64,000 nt of DNA, from NCBI GenBank assembly GCA_020160935.1, contig JAIUPL010000016.1, positions 62,001 to 126,000 of the forward strand, written 5' to 3'. Numbering within the stretch: the stretch's first letter is position 1; each line of letters starts with the position of its first letter. Below the pieces are notes generated by a model. The model had not been told where the DNA came from. It saw only the letters and a list, made by a program, of their open reading frames with translations, and did no database searches. Origin of the DNA: Bacteroidota bacterium. Lineage in GTDB: Bacteria; Bacteroidota; Bacteroidia; Chitinophagales; Saprospiraceae. This document shows positions 44,064 through 53,499 of the stretch, piece after piece. A program made the translations under genes and the position numbers.

Positions 44064-45062
44064 CTAGAAATAACGGGGCGAGGATACTTTTTTCACCTTA
44101 ATGTTGAACTCATAAGCTACGACTAACTCCATGGAATTGGTTGTTGCTTGCCGCAATTTACTCAAAGTCAGGTCATAAGCGGCCCCAAAACGCATTCCAT
44201 TTTGCAAGTAATACATGGCCCACAAATTGGCTGAAGAAGCAGAGGAGCGTTTCTTTTCGACGGCCGTACGCCAGGACGCGCCGAGGCGAAACGTTTGACG
44301 AAACATCAGCGAACAATCCAGATCGAGTTCGGTGGGAGATCCCACGTTTTGAAACCGTTCGTCGCTGCGAAACGAACTGAACCAACCCGTGCTTTTTAGC
44401 AATAACGCCGGTTTCAGCACCATTTGTGCGTTGTCGTCGAGTGGAATAGATCCGCCAATGGTGGTGTAATAATGGCGGTAGGTTTTGGCATATAACTCGA
44501 AATTGCCATCGGCAGCCCTGCGTAGGTCGTGCTCCACAAGGCGTGGGCTGCTGATACCTGCATAAAAATGGTCGTTGTAGAGAAACATGCCGGCACCGAA
44601 ATTGGCCAACCAGCGGCTTTGCCTGTTTTGGAAAACCTCGTCGATGCCGTCTTCCAGAAAAACGTCGATCCAGTCGGCATGCCAGTTGGCGATGCTGGCC
44701 TGCAAACCGGCCGACAACTGCATTTTTTCGCCGATCGGAAAACGGTAGGCATATGCTGTTGCCAATTCAAACGTCTCGGTAGCCCCTATTTTATCATGCA
44801 AAAGAATGCCTCCCAGCGCCACGCGTTTGCCCGACAAGGGAGCGTGTGCGCTGATCGTTTGGCCCACCGGAGCGCCTTCGATGCCCAGCCATTGCTGGCG
44901 GTGGGTAGCCGATACAGACAGGAAATCATTCAGTCCCGTGCAGGCAGGATTGAACAACATGGGATTGAACGAAAATTGTGTCAGCATGGGATCCTGCTGC
45001 GCAGACACGAAGCCGGGCAGCCAGCAAGCCAGCCAAAGAAGTACAAGTGTTGTTTTTTGCAT
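44064..45062 (-). CDS. PorP/SprF-family type IX secretion outer-membrane protein
   Basis: A protein of 332 residues with the start placed at ATG 45062 (signal MQKTTLVLLWLACWLPGF, then VSAQ). Family landmarks are QDPMLTQFSFNPMLFNPACT, TGLNDFLSVSATHRQQWLGI and GGILLHDKIGATETFELATA, typical of PorP/SprF 14-strand barrels. It immediately precedes the PorE-like gene in an operon. Its role is probably the outer-membrane docking of particular T9SS substrates to the cell surface. A 78-base longer N-terminus is possible in frame but lacks support. Confidence 0.9.
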   Translation of the reverse strand: MQKTTLVLLWLACWLPGFVSAQQDPMLTQFSFNPMLFNPACTGLNDFLSVSATHRQQWLGIEGAPVGQTISAHAPLSGKRVALGGILLHDKIGATETFELATAYAYRFPIGEKMQLSAGLQASIANWHADWIDVFLEDGIDEVFQNRQSRWLANFGAGMFLYNDHFYAGISSPRLVEHDLRRAADGNFELYAKTYRHYYTTIGGSIPLDDNAQMVLKPALLLKSTGWFSSFRSDERFQNVGSPTELDLDCSLMFRQTFRLGASWRTAVEKKRSSASSANLWAMYYLQNGMRFGAAYDLTLSKLRQATTNSMELVVAYEFNIKVKKVSSPRYF

Positions 45063-45245
45063 GAAAAAACCGTGTTTTTGAGCTGCAATACCAGAAACCG
45101 ACAGCGGAAGGATTAGACGCAGAATTGTGCCAAACAGCACAGCGAAGGAGGGAAGAAGTAATAATTTTGAGAAGATTAACCTTTGAGGTGTAAGGTCGCA
45201 CTACTGTTTGTTGGAATTCCCCGCAAATTTCGCAAAAATTTGCAC

Positions 45246-46052
45246 ATGCTCACACTCTCCGAAATATGGATTTATCCGGTCAAATCTTTAGGCGGCATTT
45301 CCCTCACCGAAGCGCATGCAGAACCACGCGGCTTGCGCTACGACCGCCGCTGGATGCTGACCGATGAAAACGGTCGATTTTTTACCCAACGGGAAATACC
45401 GGAAATGGCGTTGCTCGGAACAGCCATCGACGATAGCGCTTTGCATATTTTCTGGAAAAACCGCCCGACAGAAAAAATACGCGTGCCGCTGGAATACGAG
45501 GCTGGCGAATTGCCGGAAACAGAGGTGCAAGTATGGGACGACACCTGCCTCGCCCGGGTGCTTCCAGCCCATATAAACAACTGGTTATCAGCCGCTTTGA
45601 AACAAAAAGTACAATTGGTGTATATGCCCGATTCTACCCGCAGGCAGACGGATCTGGCCTATACTTCCGAAGGCGAGCACGTCAGTTTTGCTGACGGCTA
45701 CCCTTATCTGATCATCGGTCAGGCATCCCTAGATGCACTCAACGAACGGCTGGACACACCTTTGCCTATGAACCGTTTCCGACCCAATTTTGTGTTCACT
45801 GGTGGTACACCCCACGAAGAAGATGCGTGGACAGATTTTTCGATTGGAACGACCCGTTTCAGAGGTGTGAAACCTTGCGCCCGCTGTTCCATCACTACTA
45901 CCGATCAGGATACAGCCACCCGGGCCGCCGAACCTTTAAAAACACTGGCTACATACCGGAATACGGGAAAAAAGATTCTGTTCGGACAGAATGTTATTCT
46001 GACAGGAGGGGATGGCGTGGTGCGGAGAGGGACGAAATTAAGTTATGAGTGA
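45246..46052 (+). CDS. MOSC-domain protein (YcbX-like)
   Basis: A 268-residue protein with an N-terminal MOSC_N beta-barrel (LSEIWIYPVKSLGGISL) and a MOSC domain. RFRPNFVFTGGTPHEEDAW and VKPCARCSITTTDQDT carry the cysteines expected to bind the molybdenum cofactor. The ferredoxin domain of longer YcbX proteins is absent. Relatives reduce N-hydroxylated compounds with Moco. The in-frame GTG/ATG upstream at 45183 is ignored because homology starts at 45246. The stop lies at the foot of the hairpin shared with rho. Confidence 0.88.
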   Translation: MLTLSEIWIYPVKSLGGISLTEAHAEPRGLRYDRRWMLTDENGRFFTQREIPEMALLGTAIDDSALHIFWKNRPTEKIRVPLEYEAGELPETEVQVWDDTCLARVLPAHINNWLSAALKQKVQLVYMPDSTRRQTDLAYTSEGEHVSFADGYPYLIIGQASLDALNERLDTPLPMNRFRPNFVFTGGTPHEEDAWTDFSIGTTRFRGVKPCARCSITTTDQDTATRAAEPLKTLATYRNTGKKILFGQNVILTGGDGVVRRGTKLSYE

Positions 46053-46054
46053 TA

Positions 46055-46145
46055 AGTTATGAGTTATGAGTTATACTCACTTTGCTTTCGGTTACTCTAA
46101 TGAAGAAGCCGAAAGCAAAGTGAGTATAACTCATAACTCATAACT
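46055..46145. repeat. Hairpin with 37-bp perfect arms between MOSC gene and rho
   Basis: Arms 46055-46091 and 46109-46145 are fully complementary: AGTTATGAGTTATGAG, then TTATACTCACTTTGCTTTCGG, with a 17-base loop. The MOSC stop (46050-46052) and the rho stop (46151-46153) flank it. It is the cleanest member of the family also found at 22906 and 9983. Confidence 0.95.
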
Positions 46146-46150
46146 CAATT

Positions 46151-48091
46151 TTACCTGTTCATCGACTCCAAAAACTCCTCGTTGCTGCTCGTATGCATCA
46201 TGTGTTTTTTCATGAATTCCATGGCTTCTTCCGGCTTCATATCGGCCAGGTGGTTGCGCAGGATGAACATACGGGAGAGGGTATCCTTGTCGAGCAGCAG
46301 GTCTTCACGGCGCGTGCTCGATTTGGTGAGGTCGATCGACGGATAGAGGCGGCGGTTGGCCAGGTTGCGGTCGAGTTGCAGTTCCATGTTGCCGGTACCT
46401 TTGAATTCCTCGAAGATCACCTGGTCCATTTTGGAGCCTGTATCGATCAGGGCTGTCGCCAAAATGGTGAGGGAGCCGCCGTTTTCGATGGCACGGGCGG
46501 CGCCGAAGAATTTCTTGGGTTTTTGCAAGGCTGTGGCTTCCACACCACCTGACAGCACTTTACCGGAAGCCGGCGCAACGGTGTTGTAGGCGCGGGCCAT
46601 ACGGGTGATGGAGTCGAGCAGGATCACCACATGGTGGCCACATTCGACCATACGTTTGGATTTTTCCAGCACGATATTGGCGAGGCGCACGTGGTTGTCG
46701 GCGGCTTCGTCGAAGGTAGAGGCTACGACCTCGGCTTTTACGCTACGGCGCATATCGGTCACCTCCTCCGGACGCTCGTCGATGAGCAGCACGATCACAT
46801 AGCACTCGGGGTGGTTTTTGGTGATGGCGTTGGCAATGTCCTTGAGCAGGAAGGTTTTACCTGTTTTGGGTTGCGCCACGATCAGGCCGCGCTGCCCTTT
46901 GCCCAGCGGAGTGAACAACTCGATGATCCGGTTGCCGAAATCGCGGCCGGTCGGGCTGGTGAGCAGGTTGAATTTGGAGGTCGGGAACAGCGGCGTCAGG
47001 TAATCGAACGGTACGCGGTCGCGCACGTCTTTCGGGTCGAGGCCGTTGATTTTGGATACTTTGAGCAGGGCAAAATACTTCTCTCCTTCTTTGGGCGGGC
47101 GAATGGCGCCGCGCACGGTATCGCCGGTTTTGAGGCCGAACAGTTTGATTTGCGAAGGCGAAACGTAAATATCGTCGGGGCTGGTCTGGTAGTTGTAGTC
47201 GGGCGAGCGCAGGAAGCCGTAGCCGTCGGGCATCATTTCGAGGGTACCCAGGCCTTCCACCACGCCGTCGAGTTCGACGTCGAATTTTTCCTTGGGCATT
47301 ACTGGCATCACCTCGGCAGGTTCGGTGAAGGTTGTTTCTGCTTCCTGACGGGTTTCCTGCACGGGCGCCGCTGTCTGGCGGCGTTGAACGAGCATTTCCT
47401 CGTCTTCCTCCTCTCCGGTTACCTGTGTTACAAAATCTTCGTCTTCCATATTTTGCAGGCGAGTGGCCTCCGGGTCTACCAGTGCAGGGTTGCCGGGGCG
47501 CTGGTCGCGGTTGCGATTGCGGTCACGGCCTTCCCAGCGGTCGCGGCGACGCATTTCGGGGTTCCAGCGATCGCGGCCTTGCTGGCGTTGTTCGCGGTTT
47601 TGTTGTCCGCTGTTTTGCTGAAGCGGGCGTTGCTCGCGGTTTTGTTGTCCCGCATTGTCGCGGTTGCTGTCCTGCTGCGGGCGTTGCTCACGGTTTTGCT
47701 GTTGCTGTGGGCGGGGCTGCTGATTTTGGCTGCCTCGGCGCGGGTCGTTCCCCGGGCGCATCTGGCGTGGATCCTGGCGAACGCGCTGAGCAGGCGCTTC
47801 GGGTGCTTTTTCTACCGGACGCTGTTCTTCAGCCGACACGGGTTTTTCCACGTTGTCGTCGCCCATCACTTTTACTACTTTGCGGGGGCGGCGGCCGGTG
47901 GAAGGATTGGGTTCGTCGACCACGGGAACGTCTTTGTTCGACGATTTTTTTTCTATCAGGGCCTGTTCATCGAGGATTTTGTAGATCAGGTCTTGTTTGG
48001 CGATTTTGGCAGCGCCTTTGATGCCCAGTTTCTGGGCGATTTCTCTGAGTTCAGTGACCAGCTTGTCGTTGAGCTGCAATATGTCGTACAT
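46151..48091 (-). CDS. rho: Transcription termination factor Rho with disordered insert
   Basis: A 646-residue hexameric RNA helicase. An N-terminal Rho_N helix bundle (1-45) is followed by a 200-residue low-complexity insert (about 50-260) full of Arg, Asn and Gln (QNREQRPQQ units) with an acidic end. Then come the cold-shock-like RNA-binding domain (about 272-350: [20 protein letters not shown]) and the ATPase core with Walker A QPKTGKT (about 407-414), [17 protein letters not shown] and the Q-loop region [14 protein letters not shown]. Such inserts are normal in Bacteroidota Rho, and in Bacteroides thetaiotaomicron the insert is reported to drive condensates. It is monocistronic with a long upstream region. 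Confidence 0.97.
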   Translation of the reverse strand: MYDILQLNDKLVTELREIAQKLGIKGAAKIAKQDLIYKILDEQALIEKKSSNKDVPVVDEPNPSTGRRPRKVVKVMGDDNVEKPVSAEEQRPVEKAPEAPAQRVRQDPRQMRPGNDPRRGSQNQQPRPQQQQNREQRPQQDSNRDNAGQQNREQRPLQQNSGQQNREQRQQGRDRWNPEMRRRDRWEGRDRNRNRDQRPGNPALVDPEATRLQNMEDEDFVTQVTGEEEDEEMLVQRRQTAAPVQETRQEAETTFTEPAEVMPVMPKEKFDVELDGVVEGLGTLEMMPDGYGFLRSPDYNYQTSPDDIYVSPSQIKLFGLKTGDTVRGAIRPPKEGEKYFALLKVSKINGLDPKDVRDRVPFDYLTPLFPTSKFNLLTSPTGRDFGNRIIELFTPLGKGQRGLIVAQPKTGKTFLLKDIANAITKNHPECYVIVLLIDERPEEVTDMRRSVKAEVVASTFDEAADNHVRLANIVLEKSKRMVECGHHVVILLDSITRMARAYNTVAPASGKVLSGGVEATALQKPKKFFGAARAIENGGSLTILATALIDTGSKMDQVIFEEFKGTGNMELQLDRNLANRRLYPSIDLTKSSTRREDLLLDKDTLSRMFILRNHLADMKPEEAMEFMKKHMMHTSSNEEFLESMNR

Positions 48092-48642
48092 GGTGGGGAA
48101 AAGGAGTTGTTAGCATTCGAGCGTGCATACGCCGCAGAGTGGGCGTTTCGAAACGCTGACGAGAGGTAGGAAATGAAGGTTGAACAAAAAAAGTAAAATC
48201 AAATGTTGAAAGAAACATCCGGTAGAGTTGCCTGGAATGGCCCCGAAAGGGTTCGAAGGGGAACTTATACGGACAAAAACGAATTCAGGATGTGTACGCT
48301 GGAAAAACCGCCCGAAGCTACTTCCGAAGGAAAAAACGGCTGCATTGCGCAAAAACCACCTTGGGTATGGGTAATCAATTCGGGGGAACGGCAGGTACCA
48401 ATTTTTGGAATTGAACGCTGCAAAGATAAGCCTGTTTTGAAATTCGCTCTATCTTGCGCCGTTTTTTTCAGCGTTTGTGTTATATTTTACAAAAACTCCT
48501 GTGGCATCCGAATCTGTTTGCCGCATTTTGAAAATATAGAACTCAAACGGCAGAAACAAAAAATTGTTGCAAATCCCTGTTTTCATTCATTTTCAAATTA
48601 CACTTACTGCCTGCTTTCAAGGCTTTAAAATCATACGCCATC
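48092..48642. other. Divergent intergenic region between rho and serS
   Basis: These 551 bases hold no convincing gene; the 141-codon frame at 48203 has no family features. The region must contain promoters for both rho and serS. The rho-proximal part includes GCGTTTCGAAACGC (48145-48158), a perfect short palindrome. The middle has a GGAATGGCCCCGAAAGGG stretch. Rho genes are often autoregulated in their leaders, which could account for the length. Confidence 0.6.
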
Positions 48643-49920
48643 ATGCTCCAACTCAAGGTCATCAGAGAAGATAAGAAGCGCATTGTCAATGGTTTGCGCA
48701 AAAGAAACTGGACTGCGCAACAGGTAAAAATCATTGACGAGATCATCAAAAAAGATGACGAGCGCCGTGCCACCCAAAAAGAACTCGACGACACCCTGGC
48801 CGAACAAAATCGCCTCGCCAAACAAATCGGCGCCCTCATGGGCCAGGGCAAAAAAGACGAGGCCGAAGCCATGAAAACACAGGTGGCCAACCTTAAAGCA
48901 CTCACTAAAACGCTCGAAGAGCGCAGCGAAAGCATCCAGCAACAACTCGACAACATGCTCTACTCGGTGCCCAACTGCCCGCACAAGAGCGTGCCCAAAG
49001 GCAAAACGCCCGACGACAACAAGGTGGCCAAAGCCTGGAAGAAGCCCTTCCCTACCCTGCCGGAAAATGCGCTCCCACACTGGGAACTCGCCAAAAAATA
49101 CAACCTCTTCGATTTCGAACTGGGCGTAAAACTCACTGGCTCGGGCTTCCCGGTGTACCGCGGCAAAGGCGCCCGCCTGCAACGCGCCCTCATCCAGTTT
49201 TTCCTCGACGAAGCCGTGAAGGCCGGTTATGAAGAAATCCTGCCGCCGCTGCTCGTCAATGAAGACAGCGCCCGCGCTACCGGCCAACTTCCCGACAAGG
49301 AGGCCCAAATGTACAAGTGCGACGAAGATAACCTGTACCTCATCCCCACGGCCGAAGTGCCGGTAACCAACCTGGTGCGCGGCGAAATTATCCCACAAAA
49401 GGATCTGCCTGTCACCATGACCGCCTACACGCCCTGCTTCCGCCGCGAAGCCGGCGCCTGGGGTGCGCACGTGCGTGGCCTCAACCGCGTACACCAGTTC
49501 GATAAGGTGGAACTCGTGCGCATCGAACACCCCGACAACTCGTACAAGGCCCTCGAAGGTATGGTGCGCCACGTGGAAAAACTGATGAACAAACTTGAAC
49601 TGCCTTTCCGCATCCTGCTGCTTTGCGGCGGCGATATGGGCTTCAACTCGGCCAAAACATACGACTTCGAAGTGTGGTCGGGTGCACAGCAGCGCTGGCT
49701 CGAAGTGAGTTCGGTATCGTGCTTCGAAACTTTCCAGAGCAACCGCATGAAACTGCGTTTCCGCGACGCCGATGGCAAAATCGAACTGGCGCACACCCTC
49801 AATGGTTCGGCGCTGGCGCTGGCACGTATCGTGGCAGCCCTGCTCGAAAACAACCAGACGCCGGAAGGGATTACGATTCCGAAGGTGCTGCACAAATACA
49901 CGGGCTTTAAAATGATTTAA
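48643..49920 (+). CDS. serS: Seryl-tRNA synthetase
   Basis: A 425-residue class II synthetase. The N-terminal antiparallel coiled-coil arm (about 25-105) binds the long variable arm of tRNA-Ser. The catalytic domain shows the TPCFRREAGAWGAHVRGLNR motif 2 loop, followed by VHQFDKVE, and motif 3 NGSALALARIVAALLENNQ near residue 385. It charges tRNA-Ser (and tRNA-Sec if present) in the cytoplasm. The start MLQLKVIREDKKRIVNGL is typical. It is followed by an inverted-repeat block and murA on the same strand. Confidence 0.97.
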   Translation: MLQLKVIREDKKRIVNGLRKRNWTAQQVKIIDEIIKKDDERRATQKELDDTLAEQNRLAKQIGALMGQGKKDEAEAMKTQVANLKALTKTLEERSESIQQQLDNMLYSVPNCPHKSVPKGKTPDDNKVAKAWKKPFPTLPENALPHWELAKKYNLFDFELGVKLTGSGFPVYRGKGARLQRALIQFFLDEAVKAGYEEILPPLLVNEDSARATGQLPDKEAQMYKCDEDNLYLIPTAEVPVTNLVRGEIIPQKDLPVTMTAYTPCFRREAGAWGAHVRGLNRVHQFDKVELVRIEHPDNSYKALEGMVRHVEKLMNKLELPFRILLLCGGDMGFNSAKTYDFEVWSGAQQRWLEVSSVSCFETFQSNRMKLRFRDADGKIELAHTLNGSALALARIVAALLENNQTPEGITIPKVLHKYTGFKMI

Positions 49921-50046
49921 GATTTAAGATTACATGATTTGAGATTTTAGATTGCACGAGATGCCCTCCGTCAAAAAATCTAACATCATGTAATCTTAAA
50001 TCTTAAATCATGTAATCTTATATCTTAAATCAAAGAATCTTAAATC
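49918..50046. repeat. Inverted array of AAGATTTAAGATTACATGATT words
   Basis: Words GATTTAAGATTACATGATTT (49921-49953) face ATCATGTAATCTTAAATC words repeated about three times (49977-50046) across CACGAGATGCCCTCCGTC. It begins inside the serS stop codon and ends 6 bases before the murA ATG, filling the whole intergenic space. Confidence 0.92.
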
Positions 50047-50052
50047 AACTCG

Positions 50053-51366
50053 ATGCAAGACTGTTTTGAAGTCATCGGCGGCCGGCCACTCAGCGGCGAA
50101 CTACACCCTCAGGGAGCCAAAAACGAAGCCCTCCAGATCATCAGCGCCGTACTGCTGACGGACGATGCGGTGACTATTTCTAATATTCCAGATATTCTGG
50201 ATGTCAACAAACTGATCGAATTGCTCCAGGGTCTCGGCGTGACGGTAGAACGCCTGGCACCTGATACCTATAAATTTTGTGCTGGTACTGTCGATATCGA
50301 ATACCTGCGCTCCGACAATTTTATGCGCGACGCCCAGCGTTTGCGCGGCTCGGTGATGCTGATCGGCCCGCTGCTGGCCCGCTTTGGTCGCGCTACCCTG
50401 CCCAAGCCTGGGGGTGATAAAATCGGCCGCCGCCGACTCGATACGCACTTTCTGGGCTTTCAGAAACTCGGCGCCGAATTCAAGTACGACGACGAAAAAG
50501 ACATCTACTACGTAGAACAACCACCGGAAGGGCTGCAGGGCACGTACCTGCACATGGACGAAATCAGCGTGACGGGTACTGCCAACGTCATCATGGCCGC
50601 TGTGCTGGCCCACGGCCGCACCACCATCTACAACGCTGCCTGCGAACCTTACGTGCAGCAACTCTGTCGCATGCTCCAGCGCATGGGCGCCAATATCACC
50701 GGCCTGGGTTCCAACCTACTGCACATCGAAGGCGTGGAAAAACTCGGTGGCACCAACCACCGCTGCCTGCCCGACATGATCGAAATCGGTTCGTTTATCG
50801 GCCTGGCCGCCATGACACAATCGGAAATCACGATCAAAAACGCCGGCATCGAACACCTCGGCATCATTCCCTATACGTTCGAGCGACTGGGCATTCAGAT
50901 CGACCGCCGCGGCGACGACCTGCACATTCCAGCGCAGGAACGCTATGAAATCAGCACCTTCATCGATGGATCTATCCTCACCATTTACGACGCACCCTGG
51001 CCGGGGTTCACGCCCGACCTGATGTCGATTGTGCTGGTGACAGCCACGCAGGCGCGCGGCAGTGTGCTCATTCACCAGAAGATGTTTGAAAGCCGTCTGT
51101 TCTTTACCGACAAACTGATCGATATGGGCGCGCAAATCATTCTTTGCGACCCGCACCGGGCCACCGTCATCGGCCTCGACCGCCGTTACCAGTTGCGTGG
51201 TATCGAAATGACCTCGCCGGACATCCGGGCCGGTCAGGCGTTGTTGATCGCCGCACTCTCGGCCAAAGGCAAAAGCGTGATCCACAATGCCCACCAGATC
51301 GACCGCGGATACCAGCATATCGACGAGCGGCTGCGGGCGATTGGGGCGGAGATAAAGAGAGGATAG
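50053..51366 (+). CDS. murA: UDP-GlcNAc 1-carboxyvinyltransferase, fosfomycin-site Asp form
   Basis: A 437-residue EPSP-synthase-fold enzyme that transfers enolpyruvate from PEP to UDP-GlcNAc, the first committed step of peptidoglycan synthesis. Lys23 (GAKNEAL) matches the essential E. coli Lys22, and RGSVMLIGPLLAR and TGTANVIMAAVLA are family blocks. In the flexible loop the usual PGGC reads PKPGGDKIGRRRLD, so the residue alkylated by fosfomycin (Cys115 in E. coli) is Asp122. The codon GAT is clear. Known enzymes with this Asp are active but fosfomycin-resistant. The stop is followed by TAGATAG and GTGAGAG words. Confidence 0.96.
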   Translation: MQDCFEVIGGRPLSGELHPQGAKNEALQIISAVLLTDDAVTISNIPDILDVNKLIELLQGLGVTVERLAPDTYKFCAGTVDIEYLRSDNFMRDAQRLRGSVMLIGPLLARFGRATLPKPGGDKIGRRRLDTHFLGFQKLGAEFKYDDEKDIYYVEQPPEGLQGTYLHMDEISVTGTANVIMAAVLAHGRTTIYNAACEPYVQQLCRMLQRMGANITGLGSNLLHIEGVEKLGGTNHRCLPDMIEIGSFIGLAAMTQSEITIKNAGIEHLGIIPYTFERLGIQIDRRGDDLHIPAQERYEISTFIDGSILTIYDAPWPGFTPDLMSIVLVTATQARGSVLIHQKMFESRLFFTDKLIDMGAQIILCDPHRATVIGLDRRYQLRGIEMTSPDIRAGQALLIAALSAKGKSVIHNAHQIDRGYQHIDERLRAIGAEIKRG

Positions 51367-51460
51367 ATAGAGGTGAGAGGTGAGAGGCGAGAAGTGAGAG
51401 ACCGTAGAGTGAACCGCCTTTTTATGCACGGCTGACCAAATTTTATTTACATGGAGCGTT

Positions 51461-51552
51461 AAACCTATGGGGTTTTTGAAACCTCATAGGTTTTCAGCGC
51501 AAAAAACAAAATAAAAACTTAGAGCGTGTGGGATACTTATGAGACAGCCTCT
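51461..51552. mobile_element. Decayed MITE remnant
   Basis: The central palindrome AAACCTATGGGG-TTTTTGAAA-CCTCATAGGTTT and a following GGATACTTATGAGACAGCCTC match the centre and inner right repeat of the elements at 22646 and 22996. The outer ends are gone. It marks the start of the second AT-rich accessory patch. Confidence 0.75.
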
Positions 51553-51575
51553 TGATTTTTTTACGAAGTGGTAGT

Positions 51576-51788
51576 TTAATCAAATAGAGAAATTACAGGA
51601 ACACTATCAGGCACTTTTCCGTAATCCAGAACAAGTTTTTTAAGCAGGGGCAATCCGGAAAGGGTATCTCTTATTGACAACAGTGTATGATATTCAAAAT
51701 TGTATTCGTTTACCTGATTGTCCATCGCTTCTACTTGAGAGAACGCATGTACAGGTATGATTAGAAGAAGAAAAATGACTACCTGCAT
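51576..51788 (-). CDS. Small secreted peptide of unknown function
   Basis: A 70-residue frame with a credible signal peptide (MQVVIFLLLIIPVHAFSQ) and a short leucine-rich body: LSGLPLLKKLVLDYGKVPDS. It could be a small secreted protein or the remnant of a leucine-rich-repeat protein. It is flanked by a MITE remnant and the dispersed repeat copy 3. The region from 51789 to 52100 has no other gene. It contains repeat copy 3 and AT-rich sequence. Confidence 0.45.
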   Translation of the reverse strand: MQVVIFLLLIIPVHAFSQVEAMDNQVNEYNFEYHTLLSIRDTLSGLPLLKKLVLDYGKVPDSVPVISLFD

Positions 51789-51860
51789 GGGTGATTTTTT
51801 GTCCTAAAAAACGCAACAAATATTCAAATCGGCAATTGCAGGCTGGAATCTCAGAATTCT

Positions 51861-51914
51861 GCTGCACCTGAGCCGCAGGCCGGAGACACTGCGGCGGCGT
51901 TGCGCTTGGATGGA
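51861..51914 (+). repeat. Dispersed GC-rich repeat, copy 3
   Basis: GCAGGCCGGAGACACTGCGG, CGGCGTTGCGCTTGGATGG correspond to copies 1 and 2, and in frame read QAGDTAAALRLDGVVKG. Like the others it borders a patch of AT-rich, partly broken accessory genes. Confidence 0.7.
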
Positions 51915-52100
51915 GTTGTTAAAGGCTGGAAGGCCTGATGCGGCGGAATTTCATACTTTTTATTTAAAGTGTTTTATGTTTTTCCAAAAAAGTGTCATAG
52001 TGCTTTGATTTTAAAACTAAAAAATGTACTTTTGTACGAAATAAGCAATTGAGGCTTATTGCACTTATCACATTATTCTATCATTTAAACAAAACCGATT

Positions 52101-52265
52101 ATGCCAAAAGTATCAAGAACGTGGCACAGTACCAAGCAGTCTGTCTAACACAACAACACGGCCTGCACTGAAGGTAACAACATCGAAAAAGAAAACCTTC
52201 GCGAAGGTACAGGTAATAAGCCCTTGTGCAGTCATTGTGCAAAACTTAACAGTGAAGGTAGATAG
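52101..52265 (+). pseudogene. Small zinc-ribbon-like gene with a premature stop
   Basis: One frame reads MPKVSRTWHSTKQSV, then TAA at codon 16, then HNNTACTEGNNIEKENLREG and TGNKPLCSHCAKLNSEGR to a proper stop. The second part has the CTEGNNIE and CSHC features of small Bacteroidota proteins with paired cysteines. A Tyr codon (TAC/TAT) at position 16 would differ from TAA by one base. It is either a fresh nonsense mutation or a downstream-start remnant. It overlaps the end of the convergent gene at 52246. Confidence 0.6.
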
Positions 52266-52626
52266 TGCCTGTTTTAGAGTGTACTGAAAACGTTAGTTCA
52301 TTATATGGTTTATCCCAGTTTTCTCCAATGTTATCTCCATTTGTGGCATCCAAATAAACTGATGTTTTTCGGTACACTCTTTTTGCTTCATACACATTAA
52401 TGCTGTGAAGCATACACAACTCGTATGCTCGTATCAAATCAAATTCGTCTCCAAAAAATCGAATTGTTGGCACATCATAACAGTGACCTTTCCCACCTTG
52501 GCAAGATTCAAAAGTTTTAAAGCCGAATTTGTTCAAAAGAATGACGGCATCCTTGATCCCATCGTCTAAATTTTTTACCACATAGTCCTCTAAAGCGGAT
52601 TTGGTAGATAGAATTTGGTTTTCCAT
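52246..52626 (-). CDS. Hypothetical protein with SCQGGKGHCYDVP motif
   Basis: A 126-residue soluble protein. The segment KTFESCQGGKGHCYDVPTIR, followed by FFGDEFDLIRAYELC, recalls small uncharacterised proteins of mobile regions and has two Cys and one His that could bind a metal. No family is assigned. It is AT-rich and divergent from the membrane protein at 52651, only 24 bases away, so the two may share regulation. Confidence 0.55.
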   Translation of the reverse strand: MENQILSTKSALEDYVVKNLDDGIKDAVILLNKFGFKTFESCQGGKGHCYDVPTIRFFGDEFDLIRAYELCMLHSINVYEAKRVYRKTSVYLDATNGDNIGENWDKPYNELTFSVHSKTGTIYLHC

Positions 52627-52650
52627 TGAGTTTCAAATTTAAAATAGGTA

Positions 52651-53499
52651 ATGAACAGCATAACTGCAGCCTTTTCAAACCGCGACATAGCATTAGTTTT
52701 TTGGATTCTCATTATAACTATCCTTCTTCCTTTGAATAAGGATATTAGAAAATCAATTGGTGAGGTTATTAAGATACTACTATCTAAACCTTTGCTTATA
52801 TCCTTTTTAATTTTCTTAGATTATGTTATATTTCTAATATGGATTTTGCAAAAAGTTGGCTTTTGGGAACCTTCGCTTTTAAAGACTACAGTTTTTTGGT
52901 TTTTTGGTTTTGCAGTAGTATTGCTTTTCAGATTGCCGAAAGCAGTAAATATTGCATATTTCAAAGATATAGTAAAGGATTCAATTAAGTTAACACTAAT
53001 CTTGGAGTTTCTTGCAGATACCTATACATTTAATTTATGGATAGAAATTGTTGGTATGTTTTTCTTGGTATTTCTTGCCATGTTACAAGCCTATGCCAGT
53101 ATAGATCAAAAGAATGAGAGAATAGAAAAACTCATCAAATCGTTTTTTTCACTTTTCGGCATTTTCATATTTGCTCGAATTGTATATATGGCATCTACAC
53201 AGTTTAGTGACCTTTGGACAGTAAGTAACGCAAAAGACTTTTTACTTCCCATCATTCTATCTTTAATGTTTATTCCATTCATATACATTATGGCTTTATA
53301 TAGTCAGTATGAAGGTTTGTTTCTTAGATTAAAATATTTAGCCAAAGAAGAAGATTTTCAAAAGAAGGCAAAATGGAAGATTCTACAAGTAGCCAATATT
53401 AATCTTGATAAAATTTCAAATATATCAGGAAGAATTGCGAAACTATTGTTAGTGGATGAAAGTCGCTCATTGGATGATATTAGAAAAATTAGCAGATAG
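52651..53499 (+). CDS. AT-rich multi-pass membrane protein, unknown
   Basis: A 282-residue protein with about six to seven hydrophobic helices (for example FWILIITILLPL, LISFLIFLDYVIFLIWIL, FWFFGFAVVLLF, FIPFIYIMALY) and a charged helical C-terminus (YLAKEEDFQKKAKWKILQ). Base composition is far more AT-rich than the neighbours, suggesting recent transfer. No family is recognised. Pairing with the divergent small protein at 52246 in an accessory patch would fit a defence or surface-exclusion pair, but this is only positional. Downstream, 53500-53845 holds no convincing gene. Confidence 0.55.
   Translation: MNSITAAFSNRDIALVFWILIITILLPLNKDIRKSIGEVIKILLSKPLLISFLIFLDYVIFLIWILQKVGFWEPSLLKTTVFWFFGFAVVLLFRLPKAVNIAYFKDIVKDSIKLTLILEFLADTYTFNLWIEIVGMFFLVFLAMLQAYASIDQKNERIEKLIKSFFSLFGIFIFARIVYMASTQFSDLWTVSNAKDFLLPIILSLMFIPFIYIMALYSQYEGLFLRLKYLAKEEDFQKKAKWKILQVANINLDKISNISGRIAKLLLVDESRSLDDIRKISR

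Noticed and set aside
46631-48169. 512-codon open frame on + strand over rho
   Set aside because: It is antisense to the strongly conserved rho gene, with composition dictated by rho codons and no family features.
48203-48628. 141-codon frame between rho and serS
   Set aside because: Atypical composition, no homology features, and its end runs to the serS promoter region.
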